Below, piece by piece: positions 10,988 to 21,028 of a stretch of DNA of 64,000 nt (within the stretch, counting starts at the first letter, position 1; each line of letters opens with the position of its first letter). The notes below the pieces were generated by a model. It ran no database searches. It saw only the letters and a list, made by a program, of their open reading frames with translations, and was not told the DNA's origin. Source of the DNA: Capra hircus (taxonomy: Eukaryota; Chordata; Mammalia; Artiodactyla; Bovidae); the NCBI RefSeq assembly GCF_001704415.2, contig NC_030824.1, positions 37,319,022 through 37,383,021 of the forward strand, given 5' to 3'. The translations under genes were made by a program, and so were the position numbers.

Positions 10988-11912
10988 GCTCTGCAGTGAA
11001 TAATACTAGCTAAAACTAATGCTCATGGCAGTCATGGTTAGTATTCCACTCTGACATCTATTCTTTCTTTTTACTAAGTAAAATAATTTCACTTTTTTTC
11101 CCCCCTAGGTATTGATTGTCACCTAGAATAGAAGGTCTTGCAAGAACTGCCAGCAGCCATGGCAATAGGGAAAAGAGTAGGGAAGATTCATTATGTCATG
11201 GTGGAGCAAAGTTATACACAAAGAAAGGAACTCAAGTTAGAGTAACCACTCAGCAAGCAGAAATAGAAGATGTGATTTTGCTGGGGGTAGGGGACAGGCA
11301 GTATCTGACTCTGCTTGATGTCTAAATGGCTCAAATGTCTTATAATTTGACATCTTACTGGGTCAAAATATTCAACTGTTTCTGTATCCCAATTTAAAGC
11401 AGGTATAAACAATGAGTACAAAACAGATGAGATCAATGTAAGCTATAAACAGTCTACTGGCAGAGATTAAATTAACTATATTGCCTCTCCATGCAAAGCC
11501 TTTATTTCAGAAAGTCTCGAATCAGTAGCAGTTCTATGGAGCAGCTGGGAGAATGAGAGCTAAGAGGCCATTAAGTGAAAGAAAAGAGACTTCGTGTTTT
11601 AATTCCACTTCTACAAAGATACTTGGTTGTAGTTATTCAGATATGGGATTGACTCAAAGCCAATTTGAAAGAAGTGTACTGAGTTTTAGCAAGGATCACA
11701 GTGCCAAACAAAACCAACCAAACCAACACGACAAACAAGCCTAGAATCTGGCTGAGAGTAGCTGGACTCCAAGCCTAAAGCTGCAGGAAGGAGGTTTAGG
11801 AGGTGAGCAGCTTCTGGAGCCTGAGCTTCACCCAGCTCACACCACACTTATGGAGAAGCAAGTATCTTCCTGAGGGCAGAACCGCTGGTCTCAAGGACAA
11901 TTGTAAAATGAT
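10988..11912. other. Anonymous DNA
   Basis: No gene or confident repeat. The open frames (11116-11325 plus, 11212-11436 minus, 11553-11744 plus) have no recognisable domain. Confidence 0.45.
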
Positions 11913-12700
11913 GTGTATTAGTTTTCAATGCTGTGTAACAAATTGCTGCGAACTTAGTGGCTTAGAGTGACGTGCATGTATTACTTGGGCTTCCCAGGTG
12001 GCTCAGTGGGTAAAGAATCCACCTGCCATGCAGGAGACATGGGTTCGAATCCTGGATTGGGAAGATACCCTGGAGGAGAGCATGGCAACTCGCCCCAGTA
12101 TTCTTGCGTGGAGAATGCTATGGACAGAGGAGCCTGACAGGCTACTGTCTATAGGCTTCCAAAGAATCAGACAGGACTGAAGCGACTGAGCATGCACACA
12201 TGTATATTACTCACATGTATATTTCTGTGATTCAGGGAACCAGGCGTGACTTTGCTGATCCATGGCTCAGAGTCTCTGAAGGGGAAGCTGGACTGTGTCC
12301 TCATATGGAGACTTGACTTGGGGAGGATCTGCTCCTGAACTCCTTCAGATTGTTGGCAGAATCCATTTCTCTGTGGCTGCAAGACTGATGGTTTCAGTTT
12401 ATTGCTCAGCTTTTAGAGACTGCTCATGATTCCTTGACATGTGAGCTTCTCTGAGTGGCCGTTTATTTCATGACAGCTTGTAGTGGAGAGAGAGAACAGA
12501 GAGGACAAGTCAGTCAGCTAGCAAGACGGAGTCTTACAGAATGTAATGGAACTACAGGAATGACATCCCATCACATTTGCCATATTCTTTTGGTTTGAAT
12601 CAAGTTGAAGGTTCTACACACTCTAGTGGTGAGGACTACACCAGGGTCTGAGCACCCAGAAGCCAGATCATGGGGGCCACTTAAAAACTTATTTGCCATA
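11913..12700 (-). mobile_element. MaLR-type LTR, minus, split by a Bov-tA
   Basis: The plus strand starts GTATTAGTTTTCAATGCTG, continues with ACTTAGTGGCTTAGAG, TTCTGTGATTCAGGGAACC, TTGTTGGCAGAATCCATTTC and GACATCCCATCACATTTGCC, and ends near ATCATGGGGGCCACTTA. This is the reverse-complement order of a common ERVL-MaLR solitary LTR; exact subfamily uncertain. The Bov-tA at 11988-12200 sits inside it. Confidence 0.65.
11988..12200 (+). mobile_element. Bov-tA SINE nested in a MaLR LTR
   Basis: Full head (GGGCTTCCCAGGTGGCTCAG) and body, ending CTGAAGCGACTGAGCATGC. Flanks CATGTATTACT (left) and CATGTATATTACT (right) suggest a duplication with a small indel. Confidence 0.95.
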
Positions 12701-13603
12701 GAGAAACTTTGCAGAGAAAGTAACCAGGGCTTCTAAGTGAGGAGTTTATTCCTCCATTAGGGTTGGAGTCTTTGCTTTCCTACCTAGCAAGATTTGATAG
12801 ATTTTATGGATCAGAAGCCATTGCACCTACAACCTTACTGAAATTAGAGAGTGTCTTTACTAAGGTCATTTTGTTCTTTCTTCAGTGTTTTGTATGGATA
12901 TATTAGAGACAGATATCTTGCATATTAGTTTATATATCATCAAACCACAAGAAGCACTTTATGACTGGAGATCTCCGGACTGGAACTGAATGAAATCATG
13001 GATAGACTTCAGGGTTGTTTCTTGGGCATGGAGCAAGGGTGTATTCTATGGATGGGAAGAATGTAAGCAGAGGCTTGTATTCTGTTTGGGTAGCCAACGA
13101 GGCAGATTTTGTCAAAGAATATTATTTCTATGCCTTCAGATCCACTCATCATACTTTCCTCACAATTTTCAGCTGGGTCCATAGAATTTGTCAGGAAGGC
13201 AATGCATAGTCAATTCAAGATATTAATCAGGTTTGCTAGATGTCCTGCAAACATAGGGCTGTACTGAAAAATGAAAACTTGTCCCACAATACTCATGAAT
13301 TTCAAATGTCTTCCCCTGTATTTGTGTATATGAAAAACCTGTTTACAACTACCTGAACCTGATAGCTAGCCCTAGATAAAAATAATCTTGAATATTTTTG
13401 CGTGTCTTTCATATATTTTATGTTATCCAGAAATGCAACAACTGTGAAAGCTGAGAAAAGACGTATTTTGTTTTGTTTAGAACTCTACCAAGAGTAGGTC
13501 ATCATTTCAGAAAATCACACCACTGACGTTGGGGCCCCTTATGTATTAAGGTTGCCAGGACCACCTCAGTCAGTATTTCTCCCTGATGTGTTTATATTAT
13601 TCT
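12701..13603. other. Anonymous DNA
   Basis: No gene or repeat recognised. Two overlapping plus-strand frames (12990-13184, 13015-13209) occupy the same DNA and neither shows a domain. Confidence 0.45.
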
Positions 13604-13613
13604 AAGCAGAGAA

Positions 13614-13827
13614 CTTGCCTGTTGTAAAGAACCTGCCTGCCAGTACAGGAGTCAGAAGAGACTTGGGTTCAATCTCTGGGTTGGGAAGATCCCCTGGAGG
13701 AGGGCATGGGAACTCACTCCAGTATTCTTGCCTGGAAAATCCCATGGACGGAGGAACCTGGTGAGCCATAGCCTCATAAGGTCACAAACAGTCAGACACA
13801 ACTGAAGCAACTGACACGCATGCGCAC
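13614..13827 (+). mobile_element. Bov-tA SINE, 5' end slightly truncated
   Basis: Begins inside the head (TTGCCTGTTGTAAAGAACC) and runs through the body to CAGACACAACTGAAGCAACT. The 10-nt repeat AAGCAGAGAA at 13604-13613 and 13828-13837 is its target-site duplication, so the truncated start is original to the insertion. Confidence 0.93.
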
Positions 13828-13837
13828 AAGCAGAGAA

Positions 13838-14284
13838 ACAACATTTGATAATTTCATCGTGGCTGCTGGTGGAACCATAATCCCATTGAAATCTATAATA
13901 TGGATTATTTCTTCTTTGCATTTCTGGTTGCACTGAAATTATTTCTGAAGATATATTATCTAGGAAGATCACTTCCAGACAGAAAAGGTATTATAAAGTA
14001 TTTGTTATAAAAAGGGAACATTAAGCCTGACAGAGTTCAACTATCTTGATTAAAGTACAATGAGAGCCCAAACGCCTGTGGCATTTATCTCCTTGGCCAT
14101 CTGAAACAAGATCCTCTTTCGGAAAAACCAAAGTCAGAATTCCTGTAAAAACAAAAGTAGATACAGAACATTAGAGCACACTTTGCGTGGGGCACTGCTT
14201 TACACACGTTTTGCTCAAGTAATCCTTACCCCAACATTGCTAGAAGGTGTGTGGCACTGAGTCGCTAATCCAAAGACTCCAGTG
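13838..14284. other. Anonymous DNA
   Basis: No gene or repeat recognised. Confidence 0.45.
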
Positions 14285-14440
14285 TAAGTTCCAGCTCTGT
14301 CGCTTACTGTCTGCCATTTAGGGAGATCATCTTTTTCCCCAAGTCTCAAATTTTTGGTAATAAAATGGAGAAAAACAATACATTTATCCAAGTGGAGAAA
14401 AAAATAAATTGATGTGAGGATTAAATGAGGTGCCACTTTG
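14285..14440 (+). mobile_element. MIR SINE fragment
   Basis: Shows the mammalian MIR order: AGCTCTGTCGCTTACTGTCT, then CAAGTCTCAA, then TAATAAAATGGAG, then GTGAGGATTAAATGAG. Strongly diverged, as expected for this ancient tRNA-derived SINE. Confidence 0.65.
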
Positions 14441-14506
14441 AGGATGGCATACCTTGGGGGTGACTTTAGATAAAGATAACTTGAAAACTAACATATTTTT
14501 TTTTTA

Positions 14507-14762
14507 AGTCACTCAGTTGTTTCCAACTCTTTTCAACCCCATGGACTGTACAGTCCATGGCATTCTCCAGGCCAGAATACTAGAGTGGGTAACCTTTCCC
14601 TTCTCCAGGGAATCTTCCCAACCCAGAGATCGAACCCAGGTCTCCCGCATTGCAGGCAGATTCTTTACCAGTTGAGACACCAGGGAAGTCCAAAAATACT
14701 AGAGTGGGTAGCCTATCCCTTCTCCAGCAGATCTTCTCGGCCCAGGAATTGAGCCGGGGTCT
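14507..14762 (-). mobile_element. Bov-tA SINE with a repeated middle segment, minus
   Basis: A complete reverse Bov-tA ends at about 14691 (ACACCAGGGAAGTCC). After four bases a second stretch (AATACTAGAGTGGGTAGCC to GAGCCGGGGTCT, 14695-14762) repeats the body/head junction already present at 14576-14643. It is either a partial tandem duplication with divergence or a second truncated copy inserted next to the first. Confidence 0.85.
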
Positions 14763-15149
14763 AGATATAATATGTCTTCTATTCTCTGACAAATCCTTAT
14801 TTCTCAAAGTACTATTTGAAGTCTCTGGACTTGAAAATGAATATATAAGCATTTCACAAAATTTCTGAAAATTTGAAGTGAATAATATATAAGAAAATTA
14901 AATATTGAAAAAGATAGTAAATATCTTACTATTTAGTATTGAGATACTGTTACCAGTAAGATACAAATCTGTTGGCTTGTAGCTTTGGGGTACAATGAAA
15001 TAATATATCTGAATACATTTGGATTAAACAGCATATTTATGACGAAGTTATGGGGTAAAATGTTTACACAATGGAAATATTGAAACAGTTTTGAATTGAA
15101 TGATCATGAAAATAACCCATGTTGAAATTTATAGGAATAGCTAGAGACT
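14763..15149. other. Anonymous AT-rich DNA
   Basis: No feature recognised. Confidence 0.4.
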
Positions 15150-16262
15150 GGAGGGAAATGTAAAGCTTAAATGCTTCTATTAGAAAAGAGCAACGTTTAA
15201 AAAAATTAAGCTTTCACTTCAAGAAGCTGGAAAAGGAAGTATAAGCCAAAGATAGATGTAGATAGATATAGTTAGATGTAGACAGAAGATATTAATAAAA
15301 GTAAAAATAGAAATCAATGAAATAGAATATAGATATGCAATAAGAAAATCAACAAGGTCAAGAACTTATTTTTCAAACATTTATAAAGTTGATAAATCCC
15401 AAGCAAAGTTGACTAACAAAATAAGAGAAAAAACCCTCCAGAATTTACCAAAAATATTAGTGAGATAAAGACATTATTCTAAATCCTTAAGATACAGAAA
15501 ATATGAGGCTATTGTTCTCAACTTAATGCTATTATCTGGTACTGACATGAAACTGAAAATTTCTTTGATGAATATTTATTAAAACTGACACAAGAATATA
15601 CATAAAATATAAGTAGATGTACATGTATTACTGAAATCAAATCCATAGTTAAAAACTTTCCTACAAAAAAATCCCCTCTAGGCACAAGTAGTTTTACAGG
15701 TTAATTCTAATATATATTTACAGAAAAAGTAATTACCTCATCCAAACTTGTTGAAAGAAATAAAAAAGAGAGGGAATAATTCTAGTTCATTTCATTAGTC
15801 CAATATAAACCCAATAACAAACTCAAGAAAAAATATTTTAAAAAGGGAAAAATGCATACTAATATCCCTCATAGACACACATAGAAAAATATTTAAATAA
15901 CATATTAATAAATCAGGTCTGCTGCTGCTGCTAAGTTGTTTCAGTCGTGTCTGACTCTGTGCGACCCCATAGACGGCAGCCACCAGGCTCCCCTGTCCCT
16001 GGGATTCTCCAGGCAAGAACACCGGAGTGGGTTGCCATTTCCTTCTCCAATGCATGAAAGTGAAAAGCCAAAGTGAAGTTGCTCAGTCATGTCCTACTCT
16101 TAGCAACCTCATGGACTGCAGCCCACCAGGCTCCTCCGTGCATGGGATTTTCCAGGCAAGAGTACTGGAGTGGGGTGCCATTGCCTTCTCCAAAATCAGG
16201 TCTAGTTACATTAAAGAAGTAGAAGTACATCATGAAGTGATGAAGTGGGTTTTATCCAGTGG
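15150..16262 (+). mobile_element. L1 ORF2 fragment, plus, split by BOV-A2
   Basis: Diverged L1 sequence from the part of ORF2 that enters the reverse transcriptase. Key phrases are AGAAATCAATGAAATAGAAT, AAGTTGATAAATCCCAAGC, TTAAAAACTTTCCTAC, TAATATCCCTCATAGACAC and TACATCATGAAGTGATGAAG. There is no open frame of useful length. A BOV-A2 (15921-16192) splits it with a clear duplication. Confidence 0.8.
15921..16192 (-). mobile_element. BOV-A2 SINE dimer, minus
   Basis: Two Bov-A monomers in tandem, reversed. It starts with the (GCT)n run, reads AGTTGTTTCAGTCGTGTCTG, has the linker AATGCATGAAAGTGAAAAGC, then a second monomer ending GCCATTGCCTTCTCC. Perfect 11-nt duplication AAATCAGGTCT at 15910-15920 and 16193-16203. 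Confidence 0.97.
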
Positions 16263-16274
16263 TACATTGGTAAA

Positions 16275-16481
16275 TGGTCTTCCCTAGTAGCTCAGACAGT
16301 AAAGAATCCCCCTCCAATGCAGGAGACCTGGGTTCAATCCCTGGGTCAGAAAGAAAACCTGCAGAAGGGAATGGCAACCCACTCCAGCATTCTTGCCTGG
16401 AGGTTTACATGGACAGGGGAGCATGGTGGGCTATAGTTCTTCGGTCACAAAGAGTTGGACACAACTGAGTACCTAAGCATG
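16275..16481 (+). mobile_element. Bov-tA SINE
   Basis: Head GGTCTTCCCTAGTAGCTCAG, body CACTCCAGCATTCTTGCCTG, tail ACACAACTGAGTACCTAAGC. TGGTAAA on both sides (about 16268-16274 and 16484-16490) is a likely short duplication, which places the insertion inside the unassigned block around it. Confidence 0.92.
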
Positions 16482-16602
16482 AGGGCATGATGCTGGTAAA
16501 CACTTAACAACTGGCTTTTCAAATTTTTAAAAAAGGATTTATAGATATATGGAGATTAATGTATACACATAAACACACACACATATATATACACACACAC
16601 AG

Positions 16603-16824
16603 GCTTCCTAGGTGGCTCTAGTGGTAAAGAACCCGCCTGCCAATGCAGGTAGATGTAAGGTATGCAGGTTTGATCCCTGGGCCGGGAAAATCCCCTGGAG
16701 GAGGGCATGGCAATCCACTCCAGTATTCTTGCCTGGAGAATCTCATGGACAGTGGAACCTGGCGGGCTATAGTCCATGGGATCACAAAGAGTCAGACATG
16801 ATGGAGCCAAGTAACAATTTTAGG
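16603..16824 (+). mobile_element. Bov-tA SINE in a TA/CA microsatellite
   Basis: Complete Bov-tA from GCTTCCTAGGTGGCTCTAG to AGTCAGACATGATGGAGCC. It is flanked by two identical 21-nt copies of a (TA)n(CA)n segment ending CAG (16582-16602 and 16825-16845). The duplication is long for this SINE, and the repeat may have helped create or extend it. Confidence 0.95.
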
Positions 16825-17627
16825 CATATATATACACACACACAGTTCATTACAAATTTGCTGAGATAAAGGATATTTACTATATGATCTACAAATTACA
16901 ATAAAATATAAATTATTTTTTATTGTAAAGTCTCACTTATTTTATTGACTTCTGTTGAATCATATTTGTATACAACTGATGGTCACAACTGATGAATAAA
17001 TGCAGTTTCAATATATGTTGGTTGATATTTTGGTTTATGTTGATAAGTAAAACAAAATTTAAACAACAAAGAAATGTAGTAAGACTTCACTAATTCATCA
17101 ATAATATGTTCAAATTCTTTGCTGAATTGGTTAATGGTTTTTAAATAATGTAATTTAATCAGTTTTTCCTGGAAGTTAATCAATTTCCCTATTTTCAAAT
17201 ACTGGAAGTTGTGCAATGTAATGGCTACAAACAAACATGTTGTTGTTGTAAGTATAGACAACCAATAAAACAATAAGTCAAGCTTTGATATGTAGCTTTT
17301 GCTTATTTTCATGGTATAAATTCTAGTATGGGAGTTTAAGCTAGCAATGTGACTTCACTGAATCCAAACAGACAAGCAGACTACTACATAGTATTTCCAT
17401 CATACAGATGAAAAAGATTATAAGTTGTTTCAAGAGCATAATTAATAGTAGAATGCAATAAAGCAATTAGGAAGTGATGAGTTTTGAGTACAAAGTTCAT
17501 TTGCTTTTCATATAAAGTCTTTATACGTTTATATAATTTGATACTTAGATGTCTGTATTTAAAAACCGGCCAGCAGAACTCTGGAAAATTGAACAATCAT
17601 GTCTTACAGATAGGTATACACTGACTC

Positions 17628-18074
17628 TAGCACAACAGTGGTTCTATCCTAGGAATGCAAGACTGATATAACATTGAAAAATGATCACTGTAATATACAG
17701 CAGTAATAGAATAAAAAAGAAAGTTCAGTTCAGTTCAGTTCAGTCGCTCAGACGTGTCCGACTCTGTGACCCCATGAGTCGCAGCACGCCAGGCCTCCCT
17801 GTCCATCACCAACTCCCAGAGTTCACTCAGACTCACATCCATTGAATCCGTGATGCCATCCAGCCATCTCATCCTCTGTTGTCCACTTCTCCTCCTGCCC
17901 CCAATCCCTTCCAGCATCAGAGTCTTTTCCAATGAGTCAACTCTTCGCATGAGGTGGCCAAAGTACTAGAGTTTCAGCTTCAGCATCATTCCCTCCAAAG
18001 AAAGTTAATAGTCTTCAATAAATTAGGAAAAATGTTTGATACAATTCAATACTCATTGATAAGAAAACCTCTAA
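17628..18074 (+). mobile_element. L1 ORF2 fragment, plus, split by BovB
   Basis: 17628-17722 reads CTATCCTAGGAATGCAAGAC to AATAGAATAAAAAAG, the L1 RT region just downstream of the piece at 15150-16262. After a BovB (17724-17996) it resumes with AAAAATGTTTGATACAATTC and TTGATAAGAAAACCTCT, ending where the plus BovB starts at about 18075. Non-functional. Confidence 0.72.
17724..17996 (-). mobile_element. BovB 3' end, minus
   Basis: Three or four GTTCA units at the tail, then AGTCGCTCAGACGTGTCC through to GCTTCAGCATCATTCCCTCC. The flanks share AAGAAAGTT (left 17716-17724, right about 17998-18006); part of that is also BovB sequence, so the exact edge is ambiguous. It interrupts L1. Confidence 0.92.
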
Positions 18075-18826
18075 GTGAAGAGGAACTAAAAAACCTCTTG
18101 ATGGAGATGAAAGAGGAGAGTGAAAAAAGCTGGCTTAAAAATTAACATTCAAAAAGCTAAGATCATGTCATCCAGTCCTACCACTTCATTGCAAATAGAC
18201 GGGGAAAAAATGAAGACAGTAATAGACTTTATTTCCCTGGGCTCCAAAATCACTGAAGATGGTGAATGTAGCCATAAAATTAAAAGACACTTTCTCTTTG
18301 GAGGAAAAGCTATGGCAAACCTAGACAGTGTATTAAAAAGCAGAGACATTATTTTGCCAAAATGGTCCATATAGTTCAAGCTATGGTTTTTACATTAGTC
18401 ATGAACAGACATGAGACCTGTACTATAAAGAAGGTTGAACACCAAAGAATTGATGCATTCTAACTGTGGTGCTGATTAATACTCTTGAGAGTCCCTAGGA
18501 CAGCAAGGAGATCAAACCAGTCAATCCTAAAGGAAATCAATCCTGAATATTCTTTAGAAGGACTGATGCTGAAGCTGAAGCTCCAATATTTTGGCCACTT
18601 GATGCGAAGAGCTGATTCACTGGAGAAGATACTAATGCTGGGAAAGATTGAAGGCAAGAGGAGAAGGGGACGGCAAGAGGATGAGATGGCTGGATGGTAT
18701 CACCACCTCAATGGACATGCATTTGAGCAAACTTGGGAGACAGTGAAGGACAGGAAAGACTGGTATGCTGGAGTCCATGGGGTTGCAAAGAGTTGGACAC
18801 AACTAAGTGACTGAAGAGCAACAACG
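18075..18826 (+). mobile_element. BovB 3' 750 bp, plus
   Basis: Starts just after the RT YADD region (AAGAGGAACTAAAAAACCTC) and runs to the 3' end with an AAC-type tail (GACTGAAGAGCAACAACG). It has the older-type coding signature (NPEYSLEGLMLKLKLQYF in the 18485-18814 frame). Several frameshifts; not functional. Confidence 0.93.
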
Positions 18827-18890
18827 ACATCTACAAAACCCCTACACCCTCGCATCACAGTCAATGATGAGATACAGATAAAACATGGTT

Positions 18891-19096
18891 CTTGTGTGTG
18901 CTTGGTCATGTCCAGCTCTTTGTGACCCCATGGGGTGTAACCTACCAGGCTCCTCTGTGCACAGAATTTTCCAGGCAAGTATACTGTGATGGGCTGCCAT
19001 TTCCTATTCCAGGGCATTTTCCCAAACCAGGCATTGAACCTGTATCTTCTCCAATGGCAGGCAGATTTTTTTACCACTGCCCCACCTGGGAAGCCC
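18891..19096 (-). mobile_element. Bov-tA SINE, minus
   Basis: Reverse Bov-tA: TGCTTGGTCATGTCCAGCTC at the body end, CCACCTGGGAAGCCC at the head end. I found no clear target-site duplication. Confidence 0.92.
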
Positions 19097-19148
19097 AAGG
19101 ATATGGGTAAGTTTACAATAACCTAACTGATCAGGCCAATATGGCATA

Positions 19149-19415
19149 CTGAAAGTGAAATGAAAGTGAAAGTTGCTCAGTCGTGTCCGACTCGTGACCC
19201 CATGGACTTTACGGTCTGTGATCTCCAGACCAGAATACTGGAGTGGGTAGCCTTTCCCTTCTCCAGGGGATCTCCCCAACCCAGGGGTCGAACCCAGGTC
19301 TCCCGCATTGCAGGCAGATTCTTTACCAGCTGAGCCACAAGGGAAGCCCAATAATCAAACCAGGGTCTCCTGCATTGCAGGCAGATTCTTTACCAACTGA
19401 GCTCTCAGGGAAGCC
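19149..19415 (-). mobile_element. Bov-tA SINE with two tRNA-like heads, minus
   Basis: A normal reverse Bov-tA (19149-19349) is followed without a gap by a second tRNA-like head (CAGGGTCTCCTGCATTGCAG ... CTCTCAGGGAAGCCC, 19350-19415). One duplication, CCAATATGGCATA (19136-19148) and CCAATATAGCATA (19416-19428), encloses both, so the double-headed form was inserted as a unit. Multi-headed Bov-tA variants are known; this one has almost no spacer between the heads. Confidence 0.92.
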
Positions 19416-19428
19416 CCAATATAGCATA

Positions 19429-20799
19429 AGGGCAGAACAATGAGTTAGTTGATGGTAGTCATACAAAAATCAAAAGTTACAACAACACTTAGGATGACTC
19501 AAGCTTCATAAAATTAAACTTTATGTGAAAGGCATGGACTTGGAAGTCCTATGAGGTAGCACTAGAGACTTCCCTATAAAACAAGATGCTACTTAACAGC
19601 TAAGAAGCACAGATGTGAATTACCTCAGACTGCAGTCAACTTTCTGTCCCAATCAAGAATCAACAAGTTGGCATTTCAGATTCTGCTACCTCAGCTAATC
19701 TGAGATGATATTACTCTTCTTTTGAGTCTGGTAGAATTACTGCATTGTTAGGAAGGCAACTTAAGGAAATTGTAAAAGCAAATGTTAGCAAGAAGAATTA
19801 AAATGATGCAAAAGAAAATTAAATCCATAACATTAATAAGTTTGTAACTTCTATGTAATAAAACTTTTTTCTTCTAATTACAGTGTTTAAAGCATTTAAG
19901 AGAAAAGGGATATGCTGAATTTGAAGGTTTAATTGGATGTTTTGAAGAACTTTATTAAGTAGTTCTGCAGACAATGGGGAAATTTAATTTGTTAAATCCA
20001 TGAATCTTTATTTGTTAATTGTCTAAATATCATGGCTATTTAGAGGAATGTTACTCATTTAATGTTAAACAAATGCTCATATTTAAGTAATAAGATAAAT
20101 ATATATATTATGCATTATATAAGAATGGGAGTGGCAAATGTCTATATCAATACAAAGGAATTCATTCAGACATTAATTCCATCAAGAATATGGACAAACA
20201 GTTAAATTCAAGAATTATTCATAATGGTAAGTATTATCTAAAGATCTAATTTAGGACTCTGGTCGAGCAGATTATCACGTAGTCATTGGGTATGAATAAA
20301 ATAATTTGTAGAAATGATATACAAAATATTCAGCATAAAGAACTATGTGAAAAGAACTGAGGAGAAAATATTGTATAATATTTAAATTTTTATCATATAC
20401 AGATGTTCAAGCAAATTTTTATTTCTCAAAGACCAGCATCCTTTGTAAGAATCTGTCAATTTAGAGAATAGACTATAAAGATCTAATAACAAAGTTTTAT
20501 ACTTGTAATATTTAAAACCCTGTGCTCACGACAGAAGTCTGGAAATAAGCGAGAAGTGTAAAATTCATTTACTAGGAATTTTTTACCTTGAAAATATCTG
20601 TTTATGGTATAAACTCCTCCAAACTAAAATTTCTTATAATTGTATGTGTGTGTGCATAAACCTATATATATATATAATATACATATATATATACACAAAA
20701 TATGTTTATAGTACATATGCATATGTATGCAAGCAAATGAATAATGAAAAGTCATATGAAAAACATTAATAGAAATGATTTTGAATTTTGGGAATAAGT
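19429..20799. other. Anonymous AT-rich DNA
   Basis: No gene recognised. A (TA)n microsatellite with interruptions lies at about 20662-20697. The stretch 20270-20420 faintly resembles an old L1 3' region, not enough to call. Confidence 0.4.
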
Positions 20800-20810
20800 A
20801 TGATTTATAT

Positions 20811-21020
20811 GGGCTTCCCTGGTGGCTCAGAAGTGATTCTGCCTACAGTGAGGGGGACCTGGGTTGTATCCCTGGGTTAGGAAAATCCCCTGGAGGAGGG
20901 CATGGCAACCCACTCCAGTATCCTCTGGAGAATCCCCATGGACAGAAGAGCCTGGTGGACCCCAGTCTTTGGGGTTGCAAAGAGCCAGACATGACTGAGC
21001 AACTAAGCACAGCCCAGCAC
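20811..21020 (+). mobile_element. Bov-tA SINE
   Basis: GGGCTTCCCTGGTGGCTCAG head, CATGGCAACCCACTCCAGTA body, ACATGACTGAGCAACTAAGC tail. ATGATTTA at 20800-20807 and 21021-21028 is the likely duplication. Confidence 0.94.
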
Positions 21021-21028
21021 ATGATTTA

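Larger units (their letters stand above)
16263..17627. other. Unassigned AT-rich block that separates two L1 pieces
   Basis: Without its two Bov-tA, roughly 930 bp of AT-rich sequence (TGGTAAACACTTAACAACTG near the left end; AACATGTTGTTGTTGTAAG at about 17236). It lies between L1 pieces that both carry the same L1 phrase: AGTGGGTTTTATCCAG at about 16246 and AGTGGTTCTATCCTAG at about 17632. That would fit an old insertion with a target-site duplication of about 16 nt. I do not recognise the inserted family and see no coding potential. Confidence 0.35.
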
